From: JADGGM01 sp027307005
GTDB lineage: Bacteria; Gemmatimonadota; Gemmatimonadetes; Gemmatimonadales; Gemmatimonadaceae
Assembly (NCBI GenBank): GCA_035455745.1
Contig: DATIEP010000055.1
Span: 186,001 to 250,000 of the forward strand
Direction: 5' to 3'
Length of the DNA stretch: 64,000 bases
In this document: positions 1 to 8,903 of the stretch, piece after piece
Numbering within the stretch: the stretch's first letter is position 1
Layout: each line of letters opens with the position of its first letter
Program-made: the position numbers and the translations under genes
Notes under the pieces: generated by a model
What the model saw: the letters and a program-made list of their open reading frames with translations, nothing else
Told to the model about the DNA's origin: nothing
Database searches by the model: none

Positions 1-942
1 GCGCTCGCGCAGCGGCGGGAGGCGAATCGACACGACGTTGATGCGATAGTACAAGTCGCCGCGAAAGCGATTGACGCTCACATCTGCCGCGAGATCGCGA
101 TTCGTCGCCGCGATGACGCGCACGTCGACGCGGCGGGCGGTGTTGGCGCCAACGCGGCGCACCTCTCCCTCTTGAAGGGCGCGCAGCAGCTTGACCTGGA
201 GCGATGCGGGCAACTCGCCGATTTCGTCGAGGAACAACGTGCCACCATCTGCCTCCTCGAAAAGGCCAGGCTTGTCGCTGGTCGCGCCGGTAAACGAGCC
301 TTTGACGTGCCCAAACAGCTCTGATTCGAGCAGCGTCTCGGGAATCGCACCGCAGTTGACGGCGACGAACGACTTGTCGGCGCGCGGGCCTTCGTCGTGG
401 ACGAGACGCGCGATCAACTCTTTCCCGGTACCGCTTTCGCCGGTGATCAGGACCGTTGACGGGTGACGCGCGACTTTGCGAGCGACGGCGATGGCGGAGA
501 GCAGCGTTGGGCTTCGCCCGATCATGGGCCCGCCGCGCATGGTCGAAAGTTCTTCCTCCAACCGCTCGACTTTGGCGCGGAGCTTCTCGCGCTCGGCTGC
601 CTTACGGACGCAGAGAATGACTTCTTCGGCGCGAAACGGCTTCTGGATGTAGTCGTAGGCGCCGCGCTGCATGGCGGCGATCGCGGTATCGGCGTCGCCG
701 TATGCGCTCATCGCGATGACCAGCCCGCGGCCGTGCTGCGCTTCGTAACGCTCGAGGAACTCGAGGCCGCCCATCGTGGGCATGCGCAGGTCGCAGAGGA
801 CGAGGTCCGCATCGCTGCTCGCGAGTGTTTCGAGCGCTTCGGCGGCGTGGCTTGCCGTCGCGGTGTCGAAGCCTTCTGCGCCGAGAATGCGATCGAGCGT
901 TTGGCGGAGTCCCGGCTCGTCGTCGACGATGAGAATCTTCAC
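1..942 (-). CDS. NtrC-family sigma-54-dependent response regulator, C-terminus beyond window
   Basis: Receiver domain followed by an AAA+ sigma-54 interaction domain; 314 codons are visible and the gene runs off the left edge, so the end of the AAA+ domain and the expected Fis-type DNA-binding helix are not seen. The receiver begins MKILIVDDEPG and has the phosphoacceptor Asp in LVLCDLRMP (about residue 51) and the conserved KPF lysine. The AAA+ part shows GESGTGKE (Walker A), the sigma-54 contact loop as GSFTGA, and GTLFLDEIGE (Walker B). The GTG start overlaps the TGA of the upstream kinase by four bases (GTGA), so it is the last visible gene of a kinase-regulator-kinase-regulator operon and is presumably phosphorylated by the coupled kinase. 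Family assignment is firm; target genes are unknown. Confidence 0.93.
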   Translation of the reverse strand, partial: MKILIVDDEPGLRQTLDRILGAEGFDTATASHAAEALETLASSDADLVLCDLRMPTMGGLEFLERYEAQHGRGLVIAMSAYGDADTAIAAMQRGAYDYIQKPFRAEEVILCVRKAAEREKLRAKVERLEEELSTMRGGPMIGRSPTLLSAIAVARKVARHPSTVLITGESGTGKELIARLVHDEGPRADKSFVAVNCGAIPETLLESELFGHVKGSFTGATSDKPGLFEEADGGTLFLDEIGELPASLQVKLLRALQEGEVRRVGANTARRVDVRVIAATNRDLAADVSVNRFRGDLYYRINVVSIRLPPLRER

Positions 943-2192
943 GACGCCGGCTCGAGCGGCAGGATGTCGGTGGCCAGATCGTCGGACGGCTCTTGCAACG
1001 GCACGGGGAAATAGATCACGAATGCGGCGCCGCCCTCGCGCGCTTCGCGCACCCACACCGTTCCGCCGAGGCCCTCGACGATCCGTGCGACGATGGCGAG
1101 ACCGAGGCCGGTTCCCTTGCCCGGTTCCTTCGTGGTGAAAAACGGGTCGAAGACGCGCTCGGTCTCGCTCCACGGGATTCCGGGACCGCTGTCCGCGACG
1201 ACCAACGTGATCACTTCACGCAGTTCGCCAACGGAGCGCAGCCAGGCGCGGACGCGAGCGTTAGGCTGGCGGTCGATCGCGATCGCCGCGGCGTCCTCGC
1301 GCCGCCGATCTCCGGCTTCCGTGATGTCGACGAAGGGAATGCATTCCGAGATGACGCTGACCGTGCCGCCGCCGCTCATCGCATCGACGGCGTTGAGCAG
1401 AAGATTGACCATCACCTGTTCGAGCTCGTGCGCATCGCCCGTGAGGGGCGGCAGCTGGTCGCTGAGCGTGAGGGTGAGGCGGCTCTGGCGGAGGGCGCCT
1501 TGATCGGTGAGCATCTCGGCGACACGACACACGATGGCGTTGAGATCGACCGGTTCGAGGCTGCGGTGGCGGGGACGCGCGTAGTCGAGCATGCCGCGCA
1601 TGATGCGGTCGATGCGCGCGCTCTCGCGTTCGATCCCGGCGATGGCGTCGGCGGCGTCGGCGCTGCCGTTCATGCTGCGGCGCAGCAAGTGGGCGTAGCC
1701 GTCGATTGCGCCTAACGGGTTGCCGATCTCGTGCGCCACGCCTGCCGCCAACCGTCCGACCGAGGCGACCTTTTCGAGGTGTCCGTGTTGGGCTTGCTCC
1801 TCGAGCAGGCGGCTGGTCATGCGGTTGATGCTGCGCGCGAGGCGGGCGAGCTCGATGGTCGACCCGTGCGGGACGCGGCGTGTGAGGTCGCCATTGGCGA
1901 TGGCCTCGGTAGCCTCGACGACGCGGTCGATGGGATCGAGGACGAGTCCCTGCACCTTGTAGGCGCCAAAGGCAACGAACACCACGACGTCGGCGATGAT
2001 CAGCAGCGCGAGGTAGAGCGCGCCGTGGCGGCTCATGACGAGATCGCGGAGCACGATCACGTTGAGCGCCGCGAGGGACAGCGCCGCCGTGCTGAGCACG
2101 GCGAGACTGAGAATCATCTCCGCCTTGAGCGAGGTGAAGGCGCTGAACCGCGCCGCGCGGCGGCCGGACGTGCGTTCGGCCCGAGAGGTCAC
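939..2192 (-). CDS. NtrB-type sensor histidine kinase with HAMP domain
   Basis: 417-residue membrane histidine kinase. Two hydrophobic segments (about 27-47 and 59-79) with only a very short loop between them are followed by a HAMP-like linker (82-135), an H-box AHEIGNPLGAI with the phosphorylated His at about 154, the N-box NLLLNAVDAM, and ATP-lid motifs DSGPGIP and GTGLGLAI. No sizeable extracytoplasmic sensor domain is present, so it probably senses membrane or cytoplasmic signals. The GTG start overlaps the preceding regulator by four bases and its TGA overlaps the next regulator by four, which argues that it feeds the truncated sigma-54 activator downstream. Confidence 0.92.
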   Translation of the reverse strand: MTSRAERTSGRRAARFSAFTSLKAEMILSLAVLSTAALSLAALNVIVLRDLVMSRHGALYLALLIIADVVVFVAFGAYKVQGLVLDPIDRVVEATEAIANGDLTRRVPHGSTIELARLARSINRMTSRLLEEQAQHGHLEKVASVGRLAAGVAHEIGNPLGAIDGYAHLLRRSMNGSADAADAIAGIERESARIDRIMRGMLDYARPRHRSLEPVDLNAIVCRVAEMLTDQGALRQSRLTLTLSDQLPPLTGDAHELEQVMVNLLLNAVDAMSGGGTVSVISECIPFVDITEAGDRRREDAAAIAIDRQPNARVRAWLRSVGELREVITLVVADSGPGIPWSETERVFDPFFTTKEPGKGTGLGLAIVARIVEGLGGTVWVREAREGGAAFVIYFPVPLQEPSDDLATDILPLEPAS

Positions 2193-3571
2193 TCGGCGAC
2201 TCCGTACCGCGAGAGCTTGCGGTAGAGCGTCGACGGATCGATGCCTAACACCTCGGCGGCGCGGCTCTTATTGCCTCCTTCACTCTGGAGCACCCACATG
2301 ATGTAGGCGCGTTCGATGACGTCGAGGGTTGGGTTGGCGGCGGTCTCGTGTGTCGTGACGAGCGGCTCGGATCGGCGCTCGGTGATGCGCTCGGGCAGGG
2401 CGGCGACGTCGATCGTGTCGCCGTCGCTCAGAATGACGGCGCGTTCGAGCGCGTTCTCCAGCTCGCGCACGTTGCCGGGCCAGGCGTAGGTCTGCATCGC
2501 ATCGAGCGCGGCGTCCGTTAGGCGCTTGGGCTCCGCCGCCCGCTGTTGTGCGGCGCGGTGGAGGAAGGCATCGATGAGCAGCGGGATGTCGTCGCGCCGC
2601 GAGCGCAGCGGCGGCAAGTGGAGCGCGAAGACATTGAGACGGTAGAACAGGTCGCTGCGGAACGCTCCGCGCTTCATCTCTTCCTCGAGATCGCGGTTGG
2701 TGGCGGCGAGCAGGCGCGTGTCGATCGGCACCGCTTCGGTGCCGCCAACCGGGATGACTTCGCGCTGCTGGAGCACGCGCAGCAGCTTGACCTGCGTGGA
2801 CGGCGTCGTCTCGCCGATTTCGTCGAGGAAGAACGTGCCACCGCCGGCGGCGGTGAAGAGGCCCGATTTGTCCTTCATTGCTCCGGTGAACGAGCCTTTC
2901 ACGTGGCCGAACAACTCGCTCTCGAGGAGGCTCTCCGGCAGCGCGCCGCAGTTGATGGAGAGGAACGCGCCGGACGCACGCGCGGACAACTGATGGATGT
3001 AGCGCGCAACCACTTCTTTGCCCGTGCCCGACTCGCCCTGAATGAGAACGGTGGACTCGGTCGGCGCGACGGTTTCGGCCAGGCGGAGCACGGAGAGCCA
3101 GGCTTTGCTTCGCCCAACGGGCTGATTCGCGCCGTTGCGATCGCGGCGGCTGATTTCCTGGCGGAGCGACCGGTTTTCGACGCGCAGCTGGCGGTGCTCG
3201 GCCGCGCGACGAAGAATTGCGACGATGTCGCCGTTGACGAACGGCTTTTGGATATAGTAGTAGGCGCCTTCGTTGACCGCCTGGATTGCCGAACGAAGAT
3301 CGGCCTGGGCCGTCATGAGAATGACGGGCAGGTCGGGATCCTTGGCGCGAGCCGCCGAGAGGATCTCGAGGCCGGTGACGCTCGGCATGCGCACGTCGGT
3401 GATGACGATATCCGGTGCGAGGGCGGCGATCTGGTCGAGGCCCTGCTTGCCGCCTAACGCAACGTGCGGGGTGAAGCCTTCGTTCTTGAGGAGGATGCGA
3501 AGGGTCTCGAGGATTCCGGTCTCGTCGTCGACGACGAGCACGCTTGGCTTGACGACCTGGGTGGATGTCAT
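2189..3571 (-). CDS. NtrC/PilR-type sigma-54 response regulator (full length)
   Basis: 460-residue sigma-54 activator: receiver domain (about 8-125, phosphoacceptor Asp 59 in ITDVRMPS), AAA+ domain (about 150-380; Walker A GESGTGKE near 179, sigma-54 loop GSFTGA near 226, Walker B FFLDEIGE) and a Fis-type helix-turn-helix at the end (SRAAEVLGIDPSTLYRKL). The start chosen is the ATG at 3571, which overlaps the TGA of the upstream PilS-like kinase (ATGA); a longer frame adds 28 unconserved arginine-rich residues and is rejected. It should activate sigma-54 promoters on phosphorylation by the coupled kinase. PilS/PilR-like pairing is inferred from the kinase's topology, not from visible pilus genes. 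Confidence 0.93.
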   Translation of the reverse strand: MTSTQVVKPSVLVVDDETGILETLRILLKNEGFTPHVALGGKQGLDQIAALAPDIVITDVRMPSVTGLEILSAARAKDPDLPVILMTAQADLRSAIQAVNEGAYYYIQKPFVNGDIVAILRRAAEHRQLRVENRSLRQEISRRDRNGANQPVGRSKAWLSVLRLAETVAPTESTVLIQGESGTGKEVVARYIHQLSARASGAFLSINCGALPESLLESELFGHVKGSFTGAMKDKSGLFTAAGGGTFFLDEIGETTPSTQVKLLRVLQQREVIPVGGTEAVPIDTRLLAATNRDLEEEMKRGAFRSDLFYRLNVFALHLPPLRSRRDDIPLLIDAFLHRAAQQRAAEPKRLTDAALDAMQTYAWPGNVRELENALERAVILSDGDTIDVAALPERITERRSEPLVTTHETAANPTLDVIERAYIMWVLQSEGGNKSRAAEVLGIDPSTLYRKLSRYGVAE

Positions 3572-5205
3572 GCGGCCTCGGCGCCGGCGGGTTGTGGCAA
3601 GGGAAGCAACACCGTGAAGCGCGTGCCGCGCTTGCCGGTATCGAGGAGCACGCACCCGCGATGTGCTTCGATGGCGCGGTGCACGATGGGCAGGCCGAGG
3701 CCGGTGCCGCCTGGCTTTGTCGTAAAGAATGGATCGAACACGCGGTCCTTGATTGCGGCCGGGATGCCGGGGCCGACGTCGGTCACGCGCAGGGCGACCG
3801 CGCCGTCGCGGAACGTCACGCCGGGTGGCACCTTGTCGCGAGAGAGCGAGCGGATCTCGACGCCGACGCGACCGTTGTCGGGCGACGCCTGAATCGCGTT
3901 GAGCGTGATATTGAAAATCGCGCGATGCAGCAGATCTTCATCGCCTTCGACATAGACCGGCTCACGCGGCGGCTGATACACGACGGCGATGCCGCGCGTG
4001 CAATCGGGGTGCGAGGCAGCGAGTCCTGTCGCGGTGCGCGCGACTTCACCGATGTCGACCATATCGCCGCGGGTCTTGCGGACACGCGCGAAATCCAGGA
4101 ACTCGGTGAGAAGCCGGGCGAGCCGATCGGATTCGCGAACAATGAGTGTGCCTAACGTGCGCTCGTCATCGGTGGCCCGGGGCGCGCGGGCCAGCTGCTC
4201 GACGGCGCTGCGAATCGACGCGAGCGGATTCTTGATCTCGTGCGCGAGCGATGCGCTCAGCTCGGCGACGCCCTCGAGTCGTTCGGCGCGGAGCCGGAGC
4301 TCTTCGAGCCGCTTGTTGTCGGTGATGTCCTGAAAGATCGCGGTGGCCGAGAGCGACGCGTCGTCGCCGTCCGCGTCGAGGATCGTCGTGGTAAAGCCGA
4401 TCGGGAACGATCGGCTCGCCTGCGTGATCACCGCCTCGCCGCGTGTGACGCGTTCGCCATCGGCGAGAGCGTGATCGAGCGCCTCGGCAAGGGCGGGGCA
4501 GACAGTGGCGATGGCGTCGCTCACCGGGCGGCCGGCCGCAGTCTCGTGGTCGAAGCCGAGGAGCGCCCCGGCGGCAGGATTGGCAAACAGCAACCGCCGT
4601 TGGGCGCCGATGGTGACGATACCGCTGCGGATGTTGCGGAGAATGTCTTCCGCCTGCAGTCGGGCCAGGGCGAGTTGGGCTTCCAGTTCTTCGCGGTCGG
4701 TGCCGGCCTCTTTGAGGCGCGCGCTCAAGTACGCGACACCCAGCGCGGCGCCGGCGAACACGGCCAGTTGCAGCATCATCCCGACGTCCATGGCGCCCGT
4801 GCGCGAGATGATGACGTCGGCGATGTAGCACGAGATGCCGAGTGCCGCGATGAGCAGACCGCCCCCCGCCGGAAGCAGCAAGGAGGCGCCGGCGGTGACC
4901 AGGATGTAGAGGGCGGCGAACTGCGACAGCTGTCCACCGGTGACGTGCACGACGGCTGTCACGAGCGCGACGTCGAACACGGCTTGCAGATAGAAAAACG
5001 CTCGGCCCGTTGGGCGTCGCGTTTGCGACTCGTACCAGCGGGATATCGCCGTCACGGTGATGGCGGCGACGACGGCGAGCGAGGCGATGAGCGTGACGCG
5101 TGCTTCGGCGGCTTGCCATGCGAGCACCGCGGCGACGAAGATCGCGGAGGCGAGCGAGAGGCGGCCGATGTAGATCCACCGGAGGACGCGGCGCTGGTCG
5201 AGCAT
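3568..5205 (-). CDS. PilS-like sensor histidine kinase with PAS domain
   Basis: 545-residue kinase with about six N-terminal membrane helices (roughly 12-160), a short coiled linker, a PAS domain (about 185-298, starting ILRNIRSGIVTIG), an H-box SLAHEIKNPLASI with His about 322, and an ATPase domain with NITLNAIQAS, DVGPGIP and GGTGLGLPI. A multi-helix membrane domain plus PAS and this H-box is the plan of PilS, which senses membrane state and signals to PilR. First gene of the four-gene operon; its stop overlaps the regulator's start. It is divergent from the CorC-like gene across a 152-base spacer. What it senses cannot be read from the sequence. Confidence 0.92.
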   Translation of the reverse strand: MLDQRRVLRWIYIGRLSLASAIFVAAVLAWQAAEARVTLIASLAVVAAITVTAISRWYESQTRRPTGRAFFYLQAVFDVALVTAVVHVTGGQLSQFAALYILVTAGASLLLPAGGGLLIAALGISCYIADVIISRTGAMDVGMMLQLAVFAGAALGVAYLSARLKEAGTDREELEAQLALARLQAEDILRNIRSGIVTIGAQRRLLFANPAAGALLGFDHETAAGRPVSDAIATVCPALAEALDHALADGERVTRGEAVITQASRSFPIGFTTTILDADGDDASLSATAIFQDITDNKRLEELRLRAERLEGVAELSASLAHEIKNPLASIRSAVEQLARAPRATDDERTLGTLIVRESDRLARLLTEFLDFARVRKTRGDMVDIGEVARTATGLAASHPDCTRGIAVVYQPPREPVYVEGDEDLLHRAIFNITLNAIQASPDNGRVGVEIRSLSRDKVPPGVTFRDGAVALRVTDVGPGIPAAIKDRVFDPFFTTKPGGTGLGLPIVHRAIEAHRGCVLLDTGKRGTRFTVLLPLPQPAGAEAA

Positions 5206-5357
5206 CGTTATGGTCGAGTGGGTCGGCGGTCGAGGCGCGCGTCCGTCTTGTGCAGACGGGATCTGGGCCGGGCGTCTGTGGCGAAATGAGAGGCCGACTT
5301 AGCGCGACGCCTGGCGTTTTGCTATATCTTCGACGACTGCCTCTGCCAAGGAGTTAC

Positions 5358-6701
5358 GTGGCCGCGCCACCCGACGACCTCACCGCGGGCGCCATTCTCA
5401 TCCGGCTGCTCGCGGTCCTGCTGCTCGTGCTCGCCAATGCCTTTTTCGTCTCGGCGGAGTTCGGATTGGTGGGGGCACGGAGGAGCCGGATCGACGCGTT
5501 AGCCAGCCGCGGCGACCGGCGCGCGAAGGTCGTGCAAGAGACGCTCAAGCATCTCGATCTCTACATCTCGGCGACCCAGCTCGGGATCACGCTGGCGTCC
5601 CTCGCGCTCGGCTGGATCGGCGAGGCGACGATGGCGACGGTGATCGACCGGTGGCTCCGCGCGTTCGGGTACGTGCCGTCGCCGACGGTGACGCACAGTG
5701 CGGCCGCGGTGACGAGCGCGTTCATCATCATCACGTTCCTGCACATTGTGTTAGGTGAGCTCGCGCCGAAGTCCATGGCGCTGCTGAATCCCGAAGGCGT
5801 GAGCCGATGGGTGGCGCTGCCGCTGCGATTTTTCTCGACGGTCATGCGTCCGTTCATCGCGCTGCTCAACGGCGCGGCGAACGCGTTTCTCCGATTGCTC
5901 GGCTTGCACACGGTGGAGGAGACCGCGCGCGTGCACTCGCCCGAGGAGCTGCGGCTCCTCGTCATGCAGGCGCGAGCACACGGAATTCTCGACGAGAGCG
6001 ACACGCAGATGTTGGCCGGCGTGTTCGACTTTCACAACAAGAAGGCGCGCGATGTCATGCGGCCGAGGACTGAGGTGGTGGCGCTGCAGGTGGACGCCAA
6101 CGAGGCCGAGGTGCTCGAGGTGCTGCGGCGAGAACGATATTCGCGATACCCGGTGTACGGTGAAACGCTGGACGACATCGTGGGCGTCCTTCTGGCGAAG
6201 GATCTCTGGCTGCGCGACGGCCGCGAGCCATTCTCGCTCAAGCGTTTGGTGCGCGAGGCGATGTACGTGCCGGATACCCGGGCGGCAGAGCGCGTGCTGG
6301 ATGACTTGCGGCGGACGCGTGCGCACATGGCGGTCGTGTTGGATGAGTTCGGTGGCACGTCGGGCATCGTGACGATGGAGGATCTCATCGAGGAGGTCAT
6401 CGGCGACATCGCCGATGAATACGACGTCGCCGCGCGCGACGCGCTGATCCAGAATGGCGTACTGGAGTTGGCGGGATCGATGTCGTTGATCGATGTGCGC
6501 TCGGACCACAACATCCGCATTCCCGATGGCAGCTGGTCGACGTTAGGCGGGTACGTGTTCTCGCAGCTGGGGCGTTTGCCGAAGGTGGGCGACCGCGTTC
6601 CCTTCCCCGGCGGCGAGCTCGAGGTGGTAGCGATGGATGGGAAGCGGGTTGCCGCCGTGCGTGTGCACCGGGCGGCGGCCGAAGGGCCCGTGCCGGCGTG
6701 A
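5358..6701 (+). CDS. CorC/HlyC-family (CNNM-CBS) membrane protein
   Basis: 447 residues: an N-terminal CNNM/DUF21 membrane domain with hydrophobic helices (from LLAVLLLVLANAFFVSAEF), a tandem CBS pair (from about DVMRPRTEVVALQ; IVTMEDLIEEVIGDI is the characteristic second-CBS segment) and a small C-terminal CorC_HlyC domain. The family is linked to magnesium/cobalt homeostasis; 'hemolysin' is a legacy name. The GTG at 5358 is chosen because AAGGAG lies just upstream; a longer open frame reaches 5100 but has no family-like residues. A TATATC-like -10 lies at about 5323. The TGA overlaps the next gene's GTG by four bases. Confidence 0.9.
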   Translation: MAAPPDDLTAGAILIRLLAVLLLVLANAFFVSAEFGLVGARRSRIDALASRGDRRAKVVQETLKHLDLYISATQLGITLASLALGWIGEATMATVIDRWLRAFGYVPSPTVTHSAAAVTSAFIIITFLHIVLGELAPKSMALLNPEGVSRWVALPLRFFSTVMRPFIALLNGAANAFLRLLGLHTVEETARVHSPEELRLLVMQARAHGILDESDTQMLAGVFDFHNKKARDVMRPRTEVVALQVDANEAEVLEVLRRERYSRYPVYGETLDDIVGVLLAKDLWLRDGREPFSLKRLVREAMYVPDTRAAERVLDDLRRTRAHMAVVLDEFGGTSGIVTMEDLIEEVIGDIADEYDVAARDALIQNGVLELAGSMSLIDVRSDHNIRIPDGSWSTLGGYVFSQLGRLPKVGDRVPFPGGELEVVAMDGKRVAAVRVHRAAAEGPVPA

Positions 6702-7126
6702 ACGAGGGACTGCGGGTGAACGGGCGCGTGACCATTCCGCGCGACGAGCTCGAGGTGCGGGCGACGCGGTCGGGCGGACCCGGAGGGCAGCACGTGAACC
6801 GATCGGCGACGCGGGTGGAGATCCAGTGGCGGCCGGCGACGTCGCGGTCGTTAGGCGACGCCGACCGGGCGCGGGTGCTGGAACGGCTCGCATCGCGACT
6901 CGACTCGGACGGATTCGTGCGTGTGGTGGCGAGCGACTCCCGGAGTCAACGACAGAATCGCGAGGCGGCCGAAGATCGGCTCTCGGCGTTGGTTCGTGCG
7001 GCGCTGGTGGTTCCCAAGCGGCGCGTGCCAACGCGGACGCCCCGGGTCGCGAAGGAGCGCCGCCTGGCGGACAAAAAACGGCGCTCCGAGCAAAAACGAT
7101 CGCGGCGCAGCTCGATCGATGAATAG
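6698..7126 (+). CDS. arfB: ArfB/YaeJ-type peptidyl-tRNA hydrolase (ribosome rescue)
   Basis: 142-residue class-I release-factor-like protein without a codon-recognition domain. The catalytic loop GGPGGQHVN carries the universal GGQ that hydrolyses peptidyl-tRNA in the ribosomal A-site. The C-terminus is a strongly basic tail (KERRLADKKRRSEQKRSRR) of the kind that ArfB inserts into the empty mRNA channel of stalled ribosomes. Length matches E. coli ArfB (140 residues). GTG start overlaps the upstream stop (GTGA), so it is probably co-translated with the CorC-like gene, although no functional link is known. Confidence 0.93.
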   Translation: MNEGLRVNGRVTIPRDELEVRATRSGGPGGQHVNRSATRVEIQWRPATSRSLGDADRARVLERLASRLDSDGFVRVVASDSRSQRQNREAAEDRLSALVRAALVVPKRRVPTRTPRVAKERRLADKKRRSEQKRSRRSSIDE

Positions 7127-7143
7127 AGCGGGCGGCCGGTCGC

Positions 7144-7947
7144 TCAGTGCAGTAGTTCGACCTTCGACGTAACGGCTTGGGTGACCGGAATCGTTTTCCC
7201 GGTTTCCTTTTCGCTGATGTTCATGGCCATTGTCTGGCTCGCCGCGGAGCCCAGAAACACGCCGTCGCTGCTGATGTAGTACATGCCTTCCCCGGATCCG
7301 TGTCCGTCGATCGTGAGGTTTTGGCCTAACGCAGCCTGCGATCCGGCGATGGTCAAGGCGGCGGCGCGGTGCACGCGCCAGGCGCGCTGGCGGTTGTAGG
7401 TCGTGTCGCCGAGAATCGTGGAGGTCGTGATCGTTTTGAGATCGAGGTGGGCACCGTTCTGCTCCACGGCATTGGTCGTCGTGTCGACCCATGTGCTGCC
7501 CACGTGCGCGCGTTCGGGCAACGGGACGAGGAAGCGACTCATTCCTTCGACGAGATTCTGCATGTCCGGATCGTTCGGCTCGGCGGACGACGTGTAGTGG
7601 TACACCTTGCCCGACGGCGACATGACACCGTGCACCCGCGTGCCTTTCATTTTCGAGATGTCGGGGAGTTCAATGGGCGGGTCCGCGACGATCGTGCTCG
7701 AGTCCATGGTATAGGAGAAATCGAGCGTGTCTCCGGCATGATGTGCCAGGATGACGGATACAATCTGTTCGTTGGTGATCTTGAACTCGCTGTGCTGACC
7801 GTTCTGATCTTCTCCGCGGGTGATGACCGAGATGAGATGGTAGCGGCGTGTGCCTGGCGCGTACGTGGCCATGTTTTGCGCGGGCGCCGCCGTGACGATG
7901 GCGCCGCCAAGTAACGAGACGATGGTGAGCGTGCGGCGAAGCGACAT
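7144..7947 (-). CDS. secreted protein of unknown function
   Basis: 267 residues with a clear Sec signal peptide (MSLRRTLTIVSLLGGAIVTAAPAQ) and a soluble remainder rich in beta-strand-forming residues; no catalytic motif or membrane segment is recognised. The start at 7947 is supported by AAGGAG seven bases upstream; a longer frame to 8217 gives arginine/alanine-rich translation typical of non-coding GC-rich DNA. It ends 17 bases from the convergent arfB gene and is divergent from mutY. A relation to DUF6263-like periplasmic proteins is possible but is only an impression. Confidence 0.75.
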   Translation of the reverse strand: MSLRRTLTIVSLLGGAIVTAAPAQNMATYAPGTRRYHLISVITRGEDQNGQHSEFKITNEQIVSVILAHHAGDTLDFSYTMDSSTIVADPPIELPDISKMKGTRVHGVMSPSGKVYHYTSSAEPNDPDMQNLVEGMSRFLVPLPERAHVGSTWVDTTTNAVEQNGAHLDLKTITTSTILGDTTYNRQRAWRVHRAAALTIAGSQAALGQNLTIDGHGSGEGMYYISSDGVFLGSAASQTMAMNISEKETGKTIPVTQAVTSKVELLH

Positions 7948-8174
7948 ACGCGACTCCTTCCGCGGGAGCGCGGGCGCCCGCTGTGTCAGTGGTTTCAGAT
8001 TCGCGGTCACCGCCGCAGAGGATGAAATGATGCATTGCGCTCGCCAGCCGCGACAATGTGTTCGGGGTGGGCGGGCGTCAGGCGTTGAATACCCGGTGCG
8101 GAGGGCCGAGGTTTCGGGGTGGAACTCAGCATAGAACGGCCTGGGCGCATGCACTGTCGAGCTCGCCGCGCGCG

Positions 8175-8903
8175 ATGACGCAGCGCGTCGCGTCGAAGCG
8201 CGGGCGAAGCGCGGCACAGCGCGAAGCGGTGCTCCGGCGCGCCGCGGGGATCCGTCTTCGGTTTGGGCGGTTGCTGCGCGCGTGGTATCGGTCGCATCAC
8301 CGCGATCTCCCGTGGCGGCGGACGCGCGATCCGTATCGGGTGTTGGTCTCGGAACTGATGCTGCAGCAAACCCAGGTGTCGCGCGTCGTGCTCAAGTACG
8401 GCGAATTTCTGGAGCAATTTCCGACGCTGGATGTGTTGGCGCGGGCGCGGCCCGCGCGCGTGATGGAGGCGTGGTCCGGGTTAGGCTATTACGCGCGCGC
8501 GAAGAATCTGCATCGATTGGCGCGCGAGCTCGCGGCGACGGGCACGCCGGCGACGCTTCCGGCGGGTGCGGAGGCGCTGCGGCTGCTGCCGGGCATCGGT
8601 CCGTACACGGCTGGCGCGGTGGCATCGTTCGCCTATGAGCAGCGCGAGGCGCTGGTCGACACGAACGTCGCGCGTGTCGTGCGTCGTGTGGTCGCGCCGG
8701 CGTTGGATGCGACGCGCGGGGCGGACGGCGGGACGATCTGGGCGGTCGCGCGCGCGCTGCTGCCGCGGACGGGTCGCGCGACCTACGTCCATAATCAGGC
8801 GCTGATGGAGTTAGGCGCGTTGGTGTGCACGGCCCGCGTGCGCCACTGCGGCCGGTGTCCGGTGCGCAGCATGTGCGCGACCTACGAGGCGGATCGCTCG
8901 TGA
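8175..8903 (+). CDS. mutY: A/G-specific adenine glycosylase, catalytic domain only
   Basis: 242-residue base-excision glycosylase that removes adenine mispaired with 8-oxoguanine. Visible: SELMLQQTQV with the catalytic Glu, helix-hairpin-helix LLPGIGPYTAGAV, catalytic Asp in VDTNVARV, and a 4Fe-4S cluster motif C218-x6-C225-x2-C228-x5-C234. The protein ends about eight residues after the last Cys, so the NUDIX-like C-terminal domain that reads 8-oxoG in E. coli MutY (350 residues) is missing. The last bases run directly into the next gene (GTGA overlap), so the truncation is not an obvious recent frameshift. Start ATG 8175; a longer frame to 8058 is poor. Confidence 0.9.
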   Translation: MTQRVASKRGRSAAQREAVLRRAAGIRLRFGRLLRAWYRSHHRDLPWRRTRDPYRVLVSELMLQQTQVSRVVLKYGEFLEQFPTLDVLARARPARVMEAWSGLGYYARAKNLHRLARELAATGTPATLPAGAEALRLLPGIGPYTAGAVASFAYEQREALVDTNVARVVRRVVAPALDATRGADGGTIWAVARALLPRTGRATYVHNQALMELGALVCTARVRHCGRCPVRSMCATYEADRS

